A model generated the notes under the pieces. That model saw only the letters and a list, made by a program, of their open reading frames with translations, searched no databases and had not been told where the DNA came from. A stretch of 64,000 bases of DNA, from assembly GCA_024220525.1 (NCBI GenBank), contig JAMYWO010000032.1:148654-212653 (forward strand), in the 5' to 3' direction. This DNA comes from Cochliopodium minus (taxonomy: Eukaryota; Discosea; Himatismenida; Cochliopodiidae). Below, in pieces: positions 49,832 through 61,912 of the stretch (position 1 is the first letter of the stretch; each line of letters begins with the position of its first letter). A program made the position numbers and the translations under genes.

Positions 49832-50308
49832 ATTATATCCAAGTTATTTTTAATCTAATCTTTTACTTTTTTTTTTTTTTATTTTTTTAAATGCTAGAAG
49901 GAGAAAGAAATTGGATTCTCTTTTTCAAACTTGTTGAATCATTGTGCAAATATCAAATTATTACAAATTTCAATTTTTTCAAAAATGGATTTATCCATGT
50001 TGCTTAAAAACTATCGGAAAGATATTTCCCAATAATTAAAAATTTTTCTAATTTTAACGAAAGAGATGAATGAATGATTTATTCAATTTTATTTTCTTCA
50101 AATATAATTTTTCATATATCCTATTTTCATTGAAAGCAAGGGTAAAAAAGGGATTTATTGATATATATTTTGCCGATCTATATTCATCTTTTATATCTCA
50201 TATCCACATTAAAAAAGAAAAATATTTAAAAGAAGAATAAATAAAATTGTTTGAGATATCCACACAGATTTTTTTAATTTGTATAATAAAACATATTGAG
50301 ATCAACAT
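49832..50308. other. Divergent intergenic region
   Basis: Spacer of 477 bp between the D-lactate dehydrogenase start (-) and the RCC1-RasGEF start (+). It starts with a poly-T tract at about 49868 and has alternating AT near 50150-50200. No gene is seen. Confidence 0.4.
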
Positions 50309-53300
50309 ATGAAAAGAATCTTGCAAGATATAGAAAAAGAGGGGATCTATTTTGTAACAGATAAGAATGTCCAAATAGATATTAGCGAAACAATCAAATT
50401 TGATACTATAGTGATCAAGAATCAAACAATAAAATCAATATCATTGGGCAGAAATCATTTCGCTGCCACCACAGAGACAGGATTGTTGTGGACATGGTAA
50501 TAAATAGAATATAAAAATAATAGCGGCAACAAATTTAAAAAATTTATAAATTGTACTTAACCAAATTGATATAATTGCTTGATTAAATGGAGGATCCATT
50601 CAAAGTGATAAATTATTATTGAATATTGAAGATTCTTAAGATATTTTTAACATATTTTCAATTGAGATGAAAAATATAAATTATATTTCAACAAAGCAAA
50701 TGATTGAATATTTATATAATAAAAATTAAAGGGGAGATGGATCAAACGGAGCACTGGGACATGGAAATTTTGAATCTGTTTCTTCTCCCACTGTAGTGAT
50801 AAGAACAGGGCTGAGTATGTTAGGGGTTTCACAAATCTCATGTTGTGGAGATCAAACAGCGGCAGTAACAATGGATGGAAAGCTTTTTTTGTGGTAAAAA
50901 TTTTTTTTATTTTTTTATTTTTTATTTTAAAATAAAACTTTATTAAAGGGGTTATGATACACAAAACAAACCAAGCAGTACACCAGTGGAAAAAATGGTG
51001 AACGGAGAAGTGAGTTCGGTTGAAGTGGGAGTGTCTCATTGCGTGGTTTTGTTAAAGACCGGAGCAGTGATCACGTTTGGTAACCAAAATGATTTTTAAA
51101 AAAAGTGTTGAGATCATAAAAAATATGTTTCATTCAATGTTGTATGTTACTATTTGAAACAATTGATTATTTTTGAACATAAAAAATTCTTTTATTTTGA
51201 AATTTATATTCTAGAAATTAATTTAATGAAGGAAAATAAAAGAATTTTTTATTTATTTTTTAATTTTTTAATAGGGGGAAACACCAAAGGGTGTTTGGGA
51301 AGAAAAGATGTAGATGAAGGCTCATATAAAACAACTGAACAGTCCACCAAAAAGATTTTATCAAATATCTATTTGATCAGTGCAGGAAATAACAACGGAA
51401 GCGCCATTTCATCTGACGCCAAATTATATATATGGGGTGAGTTTTATGCTGAACATTTTGTTGAACCTACAAAGTTTGATCTCCCTCCAAAAAATGTCAG
51501 ACCTAAAAAATTAGTTAATTCCAATTTAATGGTCATGATTTTATATGGTTATATTTTTTTTAAACATTTTTTAAAATTTTTTTTGAAAAATTTTTTTTAA
51601 AAAATTTTAGATGACGGTACTGTTAACTATTATAGGAGAGACCTTGTCAAGATTGTAAAAATTATGTTTTTCATTTTAAATAAAGATTTATTGTTTGTCA
51701 GAGGAAATCTACTGCAAGTTTGGATATTTGCAACGAAACAAAAACACAAAAAGAAGTGATTAGTTCTATATCTTGTTACCGCGACAAAACTTTTCTGATA
51801 AACAGTAAAAAAACTTTTTTTTTTCAAAAAATTTTTTCTTAAATTTCAAATTTCTTTTCATTTAATTAAAAAAATCTACTAAACAAATTAGAGGGAGGAG
51901 AATTATTTTATTGGTCATCAGAACCAGTGAATGGGATAGCAAAAACACCTACAAAACTAAAAAACATTCTAAAAGGATGCAAAATCGAAAAAATAGGCAT
52001 GACAGACAACATTTTATTAGCCTCTATCTCCCTATCCAACACGGTCACTCTACAATTCTCCAAATTCAACCCTCCTGTAGTCAAAAAAGGAAATTTGGAG
52101 TCTTTGGTGGAGCATTTATTTAGCAGCATCCGTACCAATCGGTTCTTCGACACTTTTTTGCTCACCTATGTCTTGTTTGCTCAGCCCATTGAACTTTTCA
52201 AGCTGGTTGTTGATTATTACGAAAAAAGTAATTTTTATTGTAATGTTGTAATGGAATTTCTCGAAAGATGGTTGTTGAGCAGGTAAAATTTTTTTTTTTT
52301 CTTTTTTATGTTGATCAACATGAAATACATCATTATTTTCTGCAATTATCATTTTTGTAAGATAATGATAAGAAAAAAAAAATTTACTTTTTAAAAGTAC
52401 TTAAATGAGGAAAGAAATTTCTTTGGAAGATCCACTTATGAAGAAATTCTTGGAATCATTAAAATTTCCAAACATCCTTTTATAAAATCAACTTCATTTA
52501 TACAATTTGAAAATTTGTTAGTGAATTTTTCAAAGAATGGATCAATATCAATCAACATATACAAATGATAATATGATCATTTTCAATCAATGATCAATTT
52601 ATATACTATCATATGTTGAAATATAAAATTTGATCCAAATTATTTTGCTCATATTAAATTATTACAAAAAAATTTTCATTCTCAGGATTGAAATCTAAAA
52701 TTTTTGATTTTCAACTTACAAAAAAATTTCATAAATCATTTTTTAGAACTTATTTGCCAAATGAATTTGATAACATTGATCTAATCGAAAACATCCAAAA
52801 TTTCCTAAACAAACTCCAAACTAAAGAAGCTGAAAATCTCAAAAACCTCCTTCTAACTTCCAACGTAAATACTGTGCCATACATTCCTAAGGAGCCCATC
52901 GACAGTCCCAATATATTCCTTCTTCACCCAAAGAAAGTGGCAGTGCATTTGTGCCGTGTCGACTTGTTTTTATTTTCTTCGATTGAGAGCAGGGAGTTGC
53001 TCACTCCGGCCAACAAAACACTGTCTCCTAATCTTATCAGATATGTCAATTTTAATTCAAATGTAAAATTTTTTTTTTTTTTATTATTTTTTTTTATTTT
53101 TTTTTTGTTATTCTTTTTAAAATTAGTAAATTTTCTTTTAAAAATTCTAGTTAATTTTCAATTTTAAATTTGTTATATTACTTTAAATTTTCTTTTTAGT
53201 TCCAATCGTGGTTTTTCACTACCCTTCTCAAAAGCGAGAATAGAAATGACATTTTGAAGTGGTTCTACAAGGTGTGCAAAAAGTGCATTCTCTTGAACAA

Positions 53301-55631
53301 CTACAACTCTTCTCACACAATTTTGTTAGCATTGACATCTCCATACATCACTAAACTCAAAAATGCAAATGTTAAATACTTCAAATTTTTTAAAATTTTC
53401 ATTTTTTTTTAACCTTTTTTTTACCTTTTTTTTTTTTTTTTGGATAAAAGATTATTGAACTTTCCAAAAAAACAACAGAGTTTATTCATCAACAGCAAGA
53501 GGCGCACTTCCTTTCAGAATTGTGCCAAAAGAGCATCTTCGAAGAAAACATCTACGTCAAAAAAATACCCTGCATACCTTACATAGGATTTATTTATACC
53601 AGGCTGGTCCAATTGACGAACAAACTAAAACTGTTCGACTTGGAAAAGCTTGTCAATTTCTCGAGATGTTTAAAACTCCAAAAAATATCCTCCTATTTCA
53701 CCTCTGCCAAACAATTCAAGCAAAAGTATGAAGAGTCCGTTCATATAGAAAATGAGACTATTTATTCCATGTTGTTCCATTTCAAGGGCATTTGGTCACA
53801 AAAGAAGATCTCCAACTCGGTCGACATGTTGTGTGACAACACTAGCAGCACCTTCAATTCGAAGCATCATTCTGTATTGATCCAGGGAGAAACTACCAAG
53901 CCTCTTACCGAGCAAAGCTTCCGTTTCACCTTTGACAACCTTCATTTTCCTATCACGCGAAAGACGATAGCAGTCTCCAAAAAAAACATCAATGAGAACA
54001 ATGACGTTATGAATGTTGTTCAAAGAAAATTGGACAAATATGCTACTCGTCGCAACACCATTAACTTGATGAACTCGGAGGATCTCCGAGATGTTTTTGA
54101 GCACAACATGGATTTTTTCCGTTCTGTTCAGTGCTCCTCTTTGATCAAAAGACTTGAGTTGCAAGCTTTGGAAGTGCAAAATCGAAAGCTCATCGTCGCT
54201 GAATGGATAGAACAGCTCAGGAAGAATGAGAGGAATGTCGAGAGGGAAAAAGTCATTTTTTCGTTTATCCAAATTTTCAACTCTTCTGGATGCATCCCCA
54301 TCTTCTTGAACACGCTCCTCTCCCATTTCCCTCAGATCGAGTCCGAAAGACTTCAGATCATTGATCTTTTCCAGCTCATCTTTTTGCCCACCGTTTCCAT
54401 ATCCAATGTTTTTTCTTTGCTCGAGAAGTTTAGTGTGATCAATGGTTTGGATGAAGAAGTCAAAAAGAAAATTTGCACGATCATCTCTTGTTATTACGCC
54501 AAACCCATTTTCGGGACCTCTCCCAAGTTCAATTTGCCCATTTTCAATTCTTTTTCCCAGCAGGAGGTTATGATGATGGTTGAGTTTCCTTCTAAAACTT
54601 TGCTTGAGTTGGAAATTTCAATAGAGAGATTTGATCTTTTCCAATATTTGTGTACTTACGTTCTTCAGGAGGCTATTTTGCTCAAGAAATCTTCGGAGAG
54701 GAGATCTATAGTGTTGGATCAGGATTATCTCGATTCTGTGTTTGTTGATCTTCAAAACTTTGACCTTCTTTCCAAGAAACACTTTCTCTCCCTTTTGTCT
54801 GATTTGTATTCTCACAAACATCCTTCTGATAAACAAGACGTTCCAATCGAAGTTAGCAGTGTTAGTCTCTCCATTGATCCTAATCTTGTAATCACCAATA
54901 GTAATGTAGAATTGAGCGTTGATAAAGAAAATCACCTGAGTGAATCCTCCAGTTCTTTGTCTTTCACCAAGAGAAACGATTTCATTAACAACATTTTCAA
55001 CCACAACATCCCTTTTTTGTATAAACATACTGAACACGAAACAACAGAAAATAAGACCAACAATGAAAATAACACCATCGATGAAAATAACACCAAAAAC
55101 GAAAATATCAGCGAAAACAATGCTTTGAAGAGTGATATATTGAGTTTAGAGGTAGATGACAACGAAATAATCAATTTGTACATCAAGAAATTCAAGCTTG
55201 AAAGAAAACTCAACAATATCAACAGTCTCATTAACAAAAAGGAAGCCGCTTTCGAGGTTCAAGACGAAGAATTCTATCAATGTCTCCTCAAAGTCGAAGA
55301 AAACAAATCCCAACAAAAATTAAGGAAGAAGGCTTTGAAACAAAACATTAATTTTCAAAAATTTGTTGTATATCCAAATCATTCCATTCTCAAGAAAGAA
55401 ATCCAATATGAAATAATCAAACGTGAAAACAGTTTGATTCATTTGTGCTCTTTCCTTGAGAACCTCCTTCCCTTTTTGCAGATCTCTTATTACAAGTCTA
55501 ATAAAGATCCTGAGCTCGTTAAGAACATTGAGTTTTTTTCCGAGTTCATTGATTTCATCCCTGAAGAGAGTTTTTTGCCCAATCTTGCCAAGTTGAAAGA
55601 AATCAGGAATGATATAAATATTGATAATTAA
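50309..55631 (+). CDS. RCC1-repeat RasGEF with long uncharacterised C-terminus
   Basis: Probable activator of a Ras-family GTPase. Ten exons: 50309-50496, 50732-50893, 50949-51079, 51275-51547, 51611-51654, 51702-51804, 51892-52282, 52747-53062, 53200-53370, 53451-55631; 1,319 residues, phase exact. Residues about 30-330 are RCC1-type blades: GLLWTWGDGSNGALGHG, GKLFLWGYDTQ, GAVITFGGGNTKGCLG, AKLYIWG, GELFYWSSE. A RasGEF_N domain follows (FFDTFLLTYVLFAQPIELFK, FLERWLLSRTYLPNEF). The CDC25 catalytic domain from about 510 has VAVHLCRVDLFLFSSI, ILKWFYKVCKKCILLNNYNSSHTILLAL and KIPCIPYIGFIYTRL. The last about 600 residues are helical, with Ser- and Asn-rich linkers, and match nothing I know. The seventh intron (464 nt) holds a MITE-like element. 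A single long final exon encodes over half of the protein. Confidence 0.86.
52508..52678. mobile_element. MITE-like inverted-repeat element, copy 2
   Basis: 171 bp inside intron 7 of the RCC1-RasGEF gene. Same outer ends (TGAAAATTTGTTAGT, inverted TGAAAATTTTTTTGT), inner TGGATCAA/TTGATCCA pair and centre as the copy at 47886-48059. The fold-back of the centre is stronger here (ATCAACATAT against ATATGTTGAAAT). No open frame. Confidence 0.7.
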
Positions 55632-55737
55632 ACTTTTTTTATTTTTATTTTAATAATTTATTATTTTTCAAAGAAATAATCAACACAATTTTCTCAATTC
55701 TTTAGAAAACAGACCGAAATACAAAAAAACCAATCAA

Positions 55738-55968
55738 ATGATTATTTCAGTTAAAAATGTTTTGAAAAATACAATAAAAAAACAAAAAAAAATAGAAATG
55801 CAAACTCAAGAAAATCAAGTGGAAGAATCTGTACGAGAGAATGAAAATTTGCTTTGGTATTTTTCCAAATTCCTTATATTAGGACTATATTATTCTCCTT
55901 CTTTTAAATTATTTGCGAAGGAGGAATTTATTAAAGCAAATAATTATTTATCATACGATATATGTTAA
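55738..55968 (+). CDS. Small open frame, possibly the first exon of the RING gene
   Basis: 76 codons from ATG to TAA. The first half is basic (NVLKNTIKKQKKIE). The second half reads like real protein (ENLLWYFSKFLILGLYYS, FAKEEFIKANNYL), but no family is recognised. Either it is a tiny gene of its own, or its first 31 codons (to a GTACGA donor after 55830) splice to the short exon ending at 56033 that supplies the first zinc ligand of the RING finger. The sequence alone does not decide. Confidence 0.3.
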   Translation: MIISVKNVLKNTIKKQKKIEMQTQENQVEESVRENENLLWYFSKFLILGLYYSPSFKLFAKEEFIKANNYLSYDIC

Positions 55969-56018
55969 AATCCTTCATTATCATGTAAGAAGATTATTTT
56001 TAATGAAGAATTGGTCAG

Positions 56019-59000
56019 GGAAATTGTTCTGAAGTAAAGGATGATTTTTAAGTACGTATTATAATTGGATATCTTTTATCATTGATATCTTATGTTGAGA
56101 TCATACTACTGTATAATGATGTAATTAAAATTCTAAAATCCTTCTAGTGTAATATGCAAAGAAATTAGCTTCATAGATCAAGATAAAGTGATGTATTTTC
56201 CATGTGGGCACAGATATTGTGTTGAATGTGGAAACAATATGCTGAGCTACCAAAGGAATCAGCCCAAGAGGATCTATAGCTGTGCTATCTGTAGATTCGA
56301 ATTCAGGAGAGAAGATGAGGCAGTGGTGATACCAATAGATAGGCAATTAAAAACAGTGATAATGGAATCTCATCTTGAAATAAACAAATTGAAGAATAAG
56401 AATAATGGTGAAATTTTTTTTTTTCAGCTAAAAAATATAAATTATAAAATTATATTATAAATTATAAATTATAAAAATAATAAAATAAAAAAATTTTAAA
56501 TTAAAATTTAATAAATACACACTCAGATTTTGAGAAAGAGAAGCAAGAGATGATTGAGATGATGAGGGAGGAAAAAGAGAGGGAGATAGAACAAATAAAG
56601 ATGGTGCAAAAGGATCAGATGAGGGATCTCATTGAGAAGCAAACGTCTCAAATGGAGCTCATGAAAATTCAAATAAAAGATATGAACAAAAAACTCGAGT
56701 CACAAGAACAAGGTAAATTCATTTAATTATTTTGTTTTATTTTATTTAATTTGATTTTTTTTGTTTTAATTATTTTGTTTTATTTTTTATTTTTTATTTT
56801 TTATTTTTTATTTTTTATTTTTTATTTTTTATTTTTTATTTTATTATTTTATTATTTTTATTATTAAAAGGTAAATCCAAAATCAGAAGAACCTTATGCT
56901 TATTTTGACCCACAACGCAAAAGAAAGTTAAACTTAGTGATTGGAGATCACAAGGCACTTTACGACATGCGTCCTTCAGAACCCCTATTAAAGTTAATCC
57001 AAGTCAACAATGATAAATCTGTACTCGTAAAAACTACTATGAATGGAGTAACCAAAGTACTACATTTGATAGAATTAAAAGGTAAAAAAAAAAATTTAAT
57101 TTTTCATTATTATTTTTATTTAAATTAATTTATATTTTTATTTTTAAATTTATTTTATTTTTAAATTTTTTACTTGTATCATTATTTTTATTTTTTATTT
57201 TTATCAATTTTGAATTTTTATTTATTTAATTTTCATTATTTTTAAATATTTGAATTTATTGTTTAGAACTATTTTTATTTTTAATTTTATTTTTTTTGCA
57301 CTTTTTTTAATATTTATTATTTTAAAATATTTATTTTTTTAAAAAAAGGGAAATTCAACAGAAAAAGCGATAAACAAACTTTATTGACAACATCAGAAGA
57401 CTCTGAATCACTTTCAAGTTTCCTCCAATCGAAAAGCTACAACGAGACAGAAATGGTTTTGTCCCTTGACATCCCTGGTTTCAGCTTTTCTCTTTCCAGT
57501 GATTTGCCTCAAGAAGTCATGCATTTGTGGGTAGAAGACGTTGGACTAAAAGTAAAGAAAGGGACTTTGGGTAAAATATTTTTTATTTTTATTTTTTATT
57601 TTTTATTCATTATTTTTTTATCTTATTTTGTTTTATTTCATTATTTTTTATTTTTTATTCATTGTTTTTTTATAATCTCAAATCATTTATTTTTTAAATT
57701 TTCATTAATAAATTTTGATTTTATTTGATTATTTTTAAATTTTTTCATTTAATTTTCACCTATTTTATTTTTTATTTTTTGATTTCTATTTAGTTTTTAG
57801 TTTTTAATTTTTAATTTGTAATTTTTATTTATAAATTTTTCTACTTTATTTTAGAGTTGGAAGTTGTTGCGAAAGTTCAAAAAATACAAGTTGACAATCA
57901 AATTCTCAACACCCCATTCAGCACTGTCCTTTCCACCGTCTCCAAAACAGACTCTCCTTGTTTCACATTCGCCCTCAACAAATCTCTCGAATACACCAAC
58001 ATAAATTTCTTCAAAAACATTCAAGTAAAATAAAAAATAAAAAAATAAAAAATAAAAAATTTGAAATAAAAAATAAAAAATAAAAAACATTCAAGTAAAA
58101 TAAAAAATAAAATAAAAAAATAAAAAATAAAAAATAAAAAATAAAAAATAAAAAATAAAAAATAATGTCATAAAAAATTTTCAAAAAAAAAGGTCAACAT
58201 GGACAATAGTGTGGTTAGAATCGACACTTCCTTTCTGACACATTTGATCTACAACATCAACGACATCTTGGACTTTGTCAACACTCAAAAGGAATCCAAG
58301 CACGAATACAAAGACTACACACAGTTAACTGTGAAAAAAAAAAAAAAATTTTATTTAAATATTAATTTTTTTGATTTATATTTATTATTTTTTTATTATT
58401 TATTATTATTCTTATTTTATTATTTTTTATTTTTATTTTTTATTTTTTTTATTTTTATTTTTTTATTTTATGTTGTATTTTTTATTTTTTATTTTTTATT
58501 TTATTTTTATTTTTATTTTTATTTTTTATTTTTATTTTTTTCATTTTATCAATTTTAAAAGGTTGCTTTGTCCGATATGATGTTCATCTCCAACTTTGAA
58601 ATTCAAGCCATCAACTTGTCAGTGAGTTACAGAGGTTCCAAGAAGAACGCAAAGAAAATAGACGACAAAAGTCTCGAAAGAATTCTAGGGATTGTCTCCA
58701 AACTTGTAAAAATAATTTTTCTTGATTTTTCATTTTTTTTAATTTATTATTTTATTTATTTTTTATTTTTTCATTCTTATTTTCATTTTCATTTTATTTT
58801 TTTATTATTTATTTTTGATTATTTTGATTATTTTGATTTTTTATTTTTTATTATTTTTATTATTATGTTGTCTCCATTTTTTTATTTTTTATTATTATGT
58901 TGTTTCCATTTTTTTATTTTTCTTATTATTTTATTATTTGTTTCATTTTTACATTTTTTATTTTAAATTTTTATTTTTATTTTATTATTATTTTTCATTT

Positions 59001-59462
59001 ATTATTTTATTTTAAATTTTATTCTTAATATTTTTCATTTTTATTTAATTCTTTATTTTCACTTTTTATTATTTCATTTTTATTTTTACTTTTTATCTCG
59101 TTTTTATTTTTTATTTTTTTTGTTATTTTTTATATTACATTAATTGGTTTTTTTTTATAGGTAAAAGTGGAAGGAGCATCAGTTAAATTTCCACAATTCT
59201 CTTTGAAAGACAGGTTCTTCCCAGTGACTGATCTCGCCAAAAACTTGAAGGACCACTACGTGAAAGCAATTCTGGGTCAAGTCGTCGCTTTTTTGGGAGC
59301 ACTTCTCAAACCTGCTTTATTCACAAACGATGATAAGTCTCTAAAAAGAATTCGTGATCCAAGACAAATTAAACTGGGTAAAAAAAATTTTTATTATTTT
59401 TTTTTATTTATTATTTTTTTTTATTTATTATTTTTTTTTCATTTATTTTTTTATTTTTTTAT

Positions 59463-59495
<33 letters not shown>

Positions 59496-60174
59496 ATTTT
59501 TTATTTTTTTATTTTTATTTTTGTTTTTTATTTTTGTTTTTTTTATTTTTTATTTATTATTTTTTATTTATTATTTTTTTAGTTTTTGGTTTTTATTTTA
59601 TTTTTTATTGGCAGGTACTACAATCGAACCTTATCATGGATCGAGTGCTGAAGGCCAAAAGGTTCTCCACACAATCGACAGTTCCAAATTCAAAAACGAA
59701 TTTTACGTCTTCCACTATCCCTTCTTCTTCTTCCAGACCTCTCACTACGTCCTAGCATCAAACTCTCATTTTATGTTAGTAACTGGAAAAATAACCAATC
59801 TAAAAATTGAATGGGTTAAAAAAAATTTTTTTGAATTATTTTTTTATTTATTTGAATTAATTTTTTTTTTACCTTTTCTAATATTTTTATTAATTTTTTT
59901 TGATATTAATAAATAGGTTGTTCCGATATCTAAAATTTCTAATATCAAATTAGTTACCAAAAACTGTGACAGCAGTGTTGGTAATTGGGGAATCAACCTC
60001 ACCTTTGACAATGAGAAAGAGAAGAAAATCCCCACATTTTGTACAGGAACCTCTTCTTCCATTGAAAATTTTCATTCACAAAATGAGGACATTTACGTTT
60101 TCAACAAATTGGTTGATATTTTCAAAAGAGAAACTATTACAAAGAGTATTGTTGCAAATATGAACAGAAATTAA
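56019..60174 (+). CDS. RING finger, coiled coil and VPS13 C-terminal region in one protein
   Basis: Predicted ubiquitin ligase fused to the C-terminal part of a lipid-transfer protein. Exons: likely 56019-56033, then 56149-56407, 56527-56712, 56887-57081, 57349-57570, 57855-58024, 58193-58330, 58562-58705, 59161-59377, 59615-59814, 59917-60174; all joins are in phase and give about 667 residues. The RING is C3HC4: CSEC, then PCGHRYCVEC, then CAIC. A charged coiled coil follows (EKEKQEMIEMMREEKEREIE, MNKKLESQEQ). From about residue 155 it reads as VPS13: EEPYAYFDPQRKRKLNL, IPGFSFSLSSDLPQEVMHLWV, VDNQILNTPFSTVL, KVEGASVKFPQFS, LKDHYVKAILGQVVAFLGALLKP, RIRDPR with IEPYHGSSAEGQKVL, and VLASNSHFMLV. 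The chorein N-terminus and the long lipid groove are absent. The initiating Met is unresolved. Confidence 0.8.
56064..56102. repeat. Possible third, degraded fragment of the MITE-like element
   Basis: The stretch TATCTTATGTTGAGAT matches the 3' half of copy 1 at 15 of 16 positions and is preceded by CATTGAT as there. It lies in an intron of the RING gene. Short and uncertain. Confidence 0.3.
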
Positions 60175-60242
60175 GAAGAAAAACAAAAAGTATTATTAAA
60201 TGTTTTTTTAGATTTTTTTTTAATTTTTTTTTTTCTTGTTAT

Positions 60243-61811
60243 TTATTTGTTATGACTACATCTTGGTAACACATTGACTGCAAAAAAATTCAATCTGTCT
60301 TCAGTTTTGCTGTGTTTCACCCAATCATCGTATTCAAGTTTCTGACCAACAATACCCTGATTGAATTGATAAATTTCAAAACCATATCCTAAAATAAAAA
60401 AAGTAAAACAAATTAATTTATAAAAAAATTAATTAAAAGTTATTTTAATTAAAAATTTTTTACCTGTCAATAATTTCCAATAATCTGTAGTTGCAAATTT
60501 TGAATACAACTCAAAAACGATATAGTTGAGGCAATATTTTTTGAAATAGTTTTTCATTCCTTTGAAGGCATAATACTCGTAATCCTCAATATCTATCTTC
60601 ATCATATAAATGTCCTCACTAACTAGAGTATCCAAAGGTTGCATTTTAACTTTGCCATGAAATTTACTAATAAAAATAATAAAAAATAAAAATAAAAAAA
60701 TAAAAAAATAATAAAATAAATATATAAAAAAATCATTGTTTTACAAATCAGGATTAACGAAATCAAAACACATGATATGTCCATTCGCAGAGTTTTCGTG
60801 ATGTGTGTAAAAACTGCATTCTTTTTCCTCATCAGAGACAGGAATAGGAATGAGCTTTATTTTTTCTTCAAAGTTGTTTTCGTGGATCGATTTTTTGATG
60901 ATCTCTACGTTTTGTGGCAATCCTTCCACAGCAATCACTTTTTTATAAAAATTTTAAATGTTTTAAATTTATTTAATTTTTTTTTTGTTTCAAGTTTATT
61001 TTTTTATTCAATTTTATTTTAGTTTATTTGATTTTATTTAATTTTATTAGATTTAAAAATTTATTTAAATCTTTTTTTTTAAAAAGTTTTTTTTTAACCT
61101 GGAGCTCCTATGTTTGCAATCACGAGACTGAACACACCAATGTTTGCTCCAACATCAAGAAATACAGGTTTGGGCAAACCATTATCCTCGCAAAATTTCA
61201 CTCTTTCCTTCATTTTGTTGTAGGCAAATGTCAATTCTTCTGGTTCCCAAATACCCATCCTCATGATCGACTGACTTACAATGTCATCTATTTTTAAAAA
61301 ATAAATTTTGAATATGAAAATTTATTATTTATTTTTATTTTTTAAAATATCCCGATTCCGAATTACTTTATAAACTAATTATGAAAAGATATTTTCATAT
61401 CTTTCATCATCTACATATCCATGAAATTATATGCATTTCCATTCAATATTTACCTCAATTTGAAGGGAATTTATAAAAAAAATAAAAAAATATTTTTTTT
61501 TTTGAATATTATTTTCCCTTCTTTAAATATATGTCCTTCTGTTAAAAATATACGTTATTTTTCTTACCTGAAATGAATACATGTATCTTTAATCCAAATG
61601 TGGGCTCTTTTTCAATCATTTGCATTAAATAAGTCTGATTGGATTGGCTCAAAATACGTGGATAATTCAACTGGAAATCCTCCTTCAAATATTTGAGGTC
61701 TTTGAAGATTTCTGCGTAGGGATCCTCATTGAATGATAAAGTTCGATAGAGGAAAAGGAATATCCCAGCATATAATACAATGAATGCAAAAACAATAATC
61801 CTTATAAGCAT
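60243..61811 (-). CDS. Membrane-anchored FkbM-family methyltransferase
   Basis: SAM-dependent methyltransferase of the FkbM class. Five exons, 61568-61811, 61099-61287, 60745-60937, 60464-60666 and 60243-60388, encode 324 residues. Residues 3-24 (IRIIVFAFIVLYAGIFLFLY) are one signal-anchor helix, so the enzyme should sit in the ER or Golgi lumen as a type II protein. The SAM site is VFLDVGANIGVFSLVIANIG, with the acidic strand VIAVEGLPQNVE. Later come MQPLDTLVSEDIYMMKIDIED, where FkbM proteins have K-I-D-x-E-G, and YIVFELYSKF. The usual Gly after Glu is replaced (IEDYEYYAFKGM). Members methylate sugar hydroxyls or lipids; the acceptor here is unknown. Converges on the RING-VPS13 gene with 68 bp between stops. 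Confidence 0.88.
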
Positions 61812-61912
61812 ATCAATTTTTTTTTATTTTATTTTTTATTTTAAAATTTATAAAATTTTAAGCGAAATTTTTTTTTTTTTTGTTGAAATAAATCCTTTTT
61901 TTATTGATTCTT

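Noticed and set aside
52383-52505. Extra exon between RCC1 exon 7 and the CDC25 part (KEISLEDPLMKKFLESL)
   Set aside because: It ends in a stop with no GT donor before it. Splicing 52282 directly to 52747 is in phase and restores the RasGEF_N helix, so the stretch is intronic.
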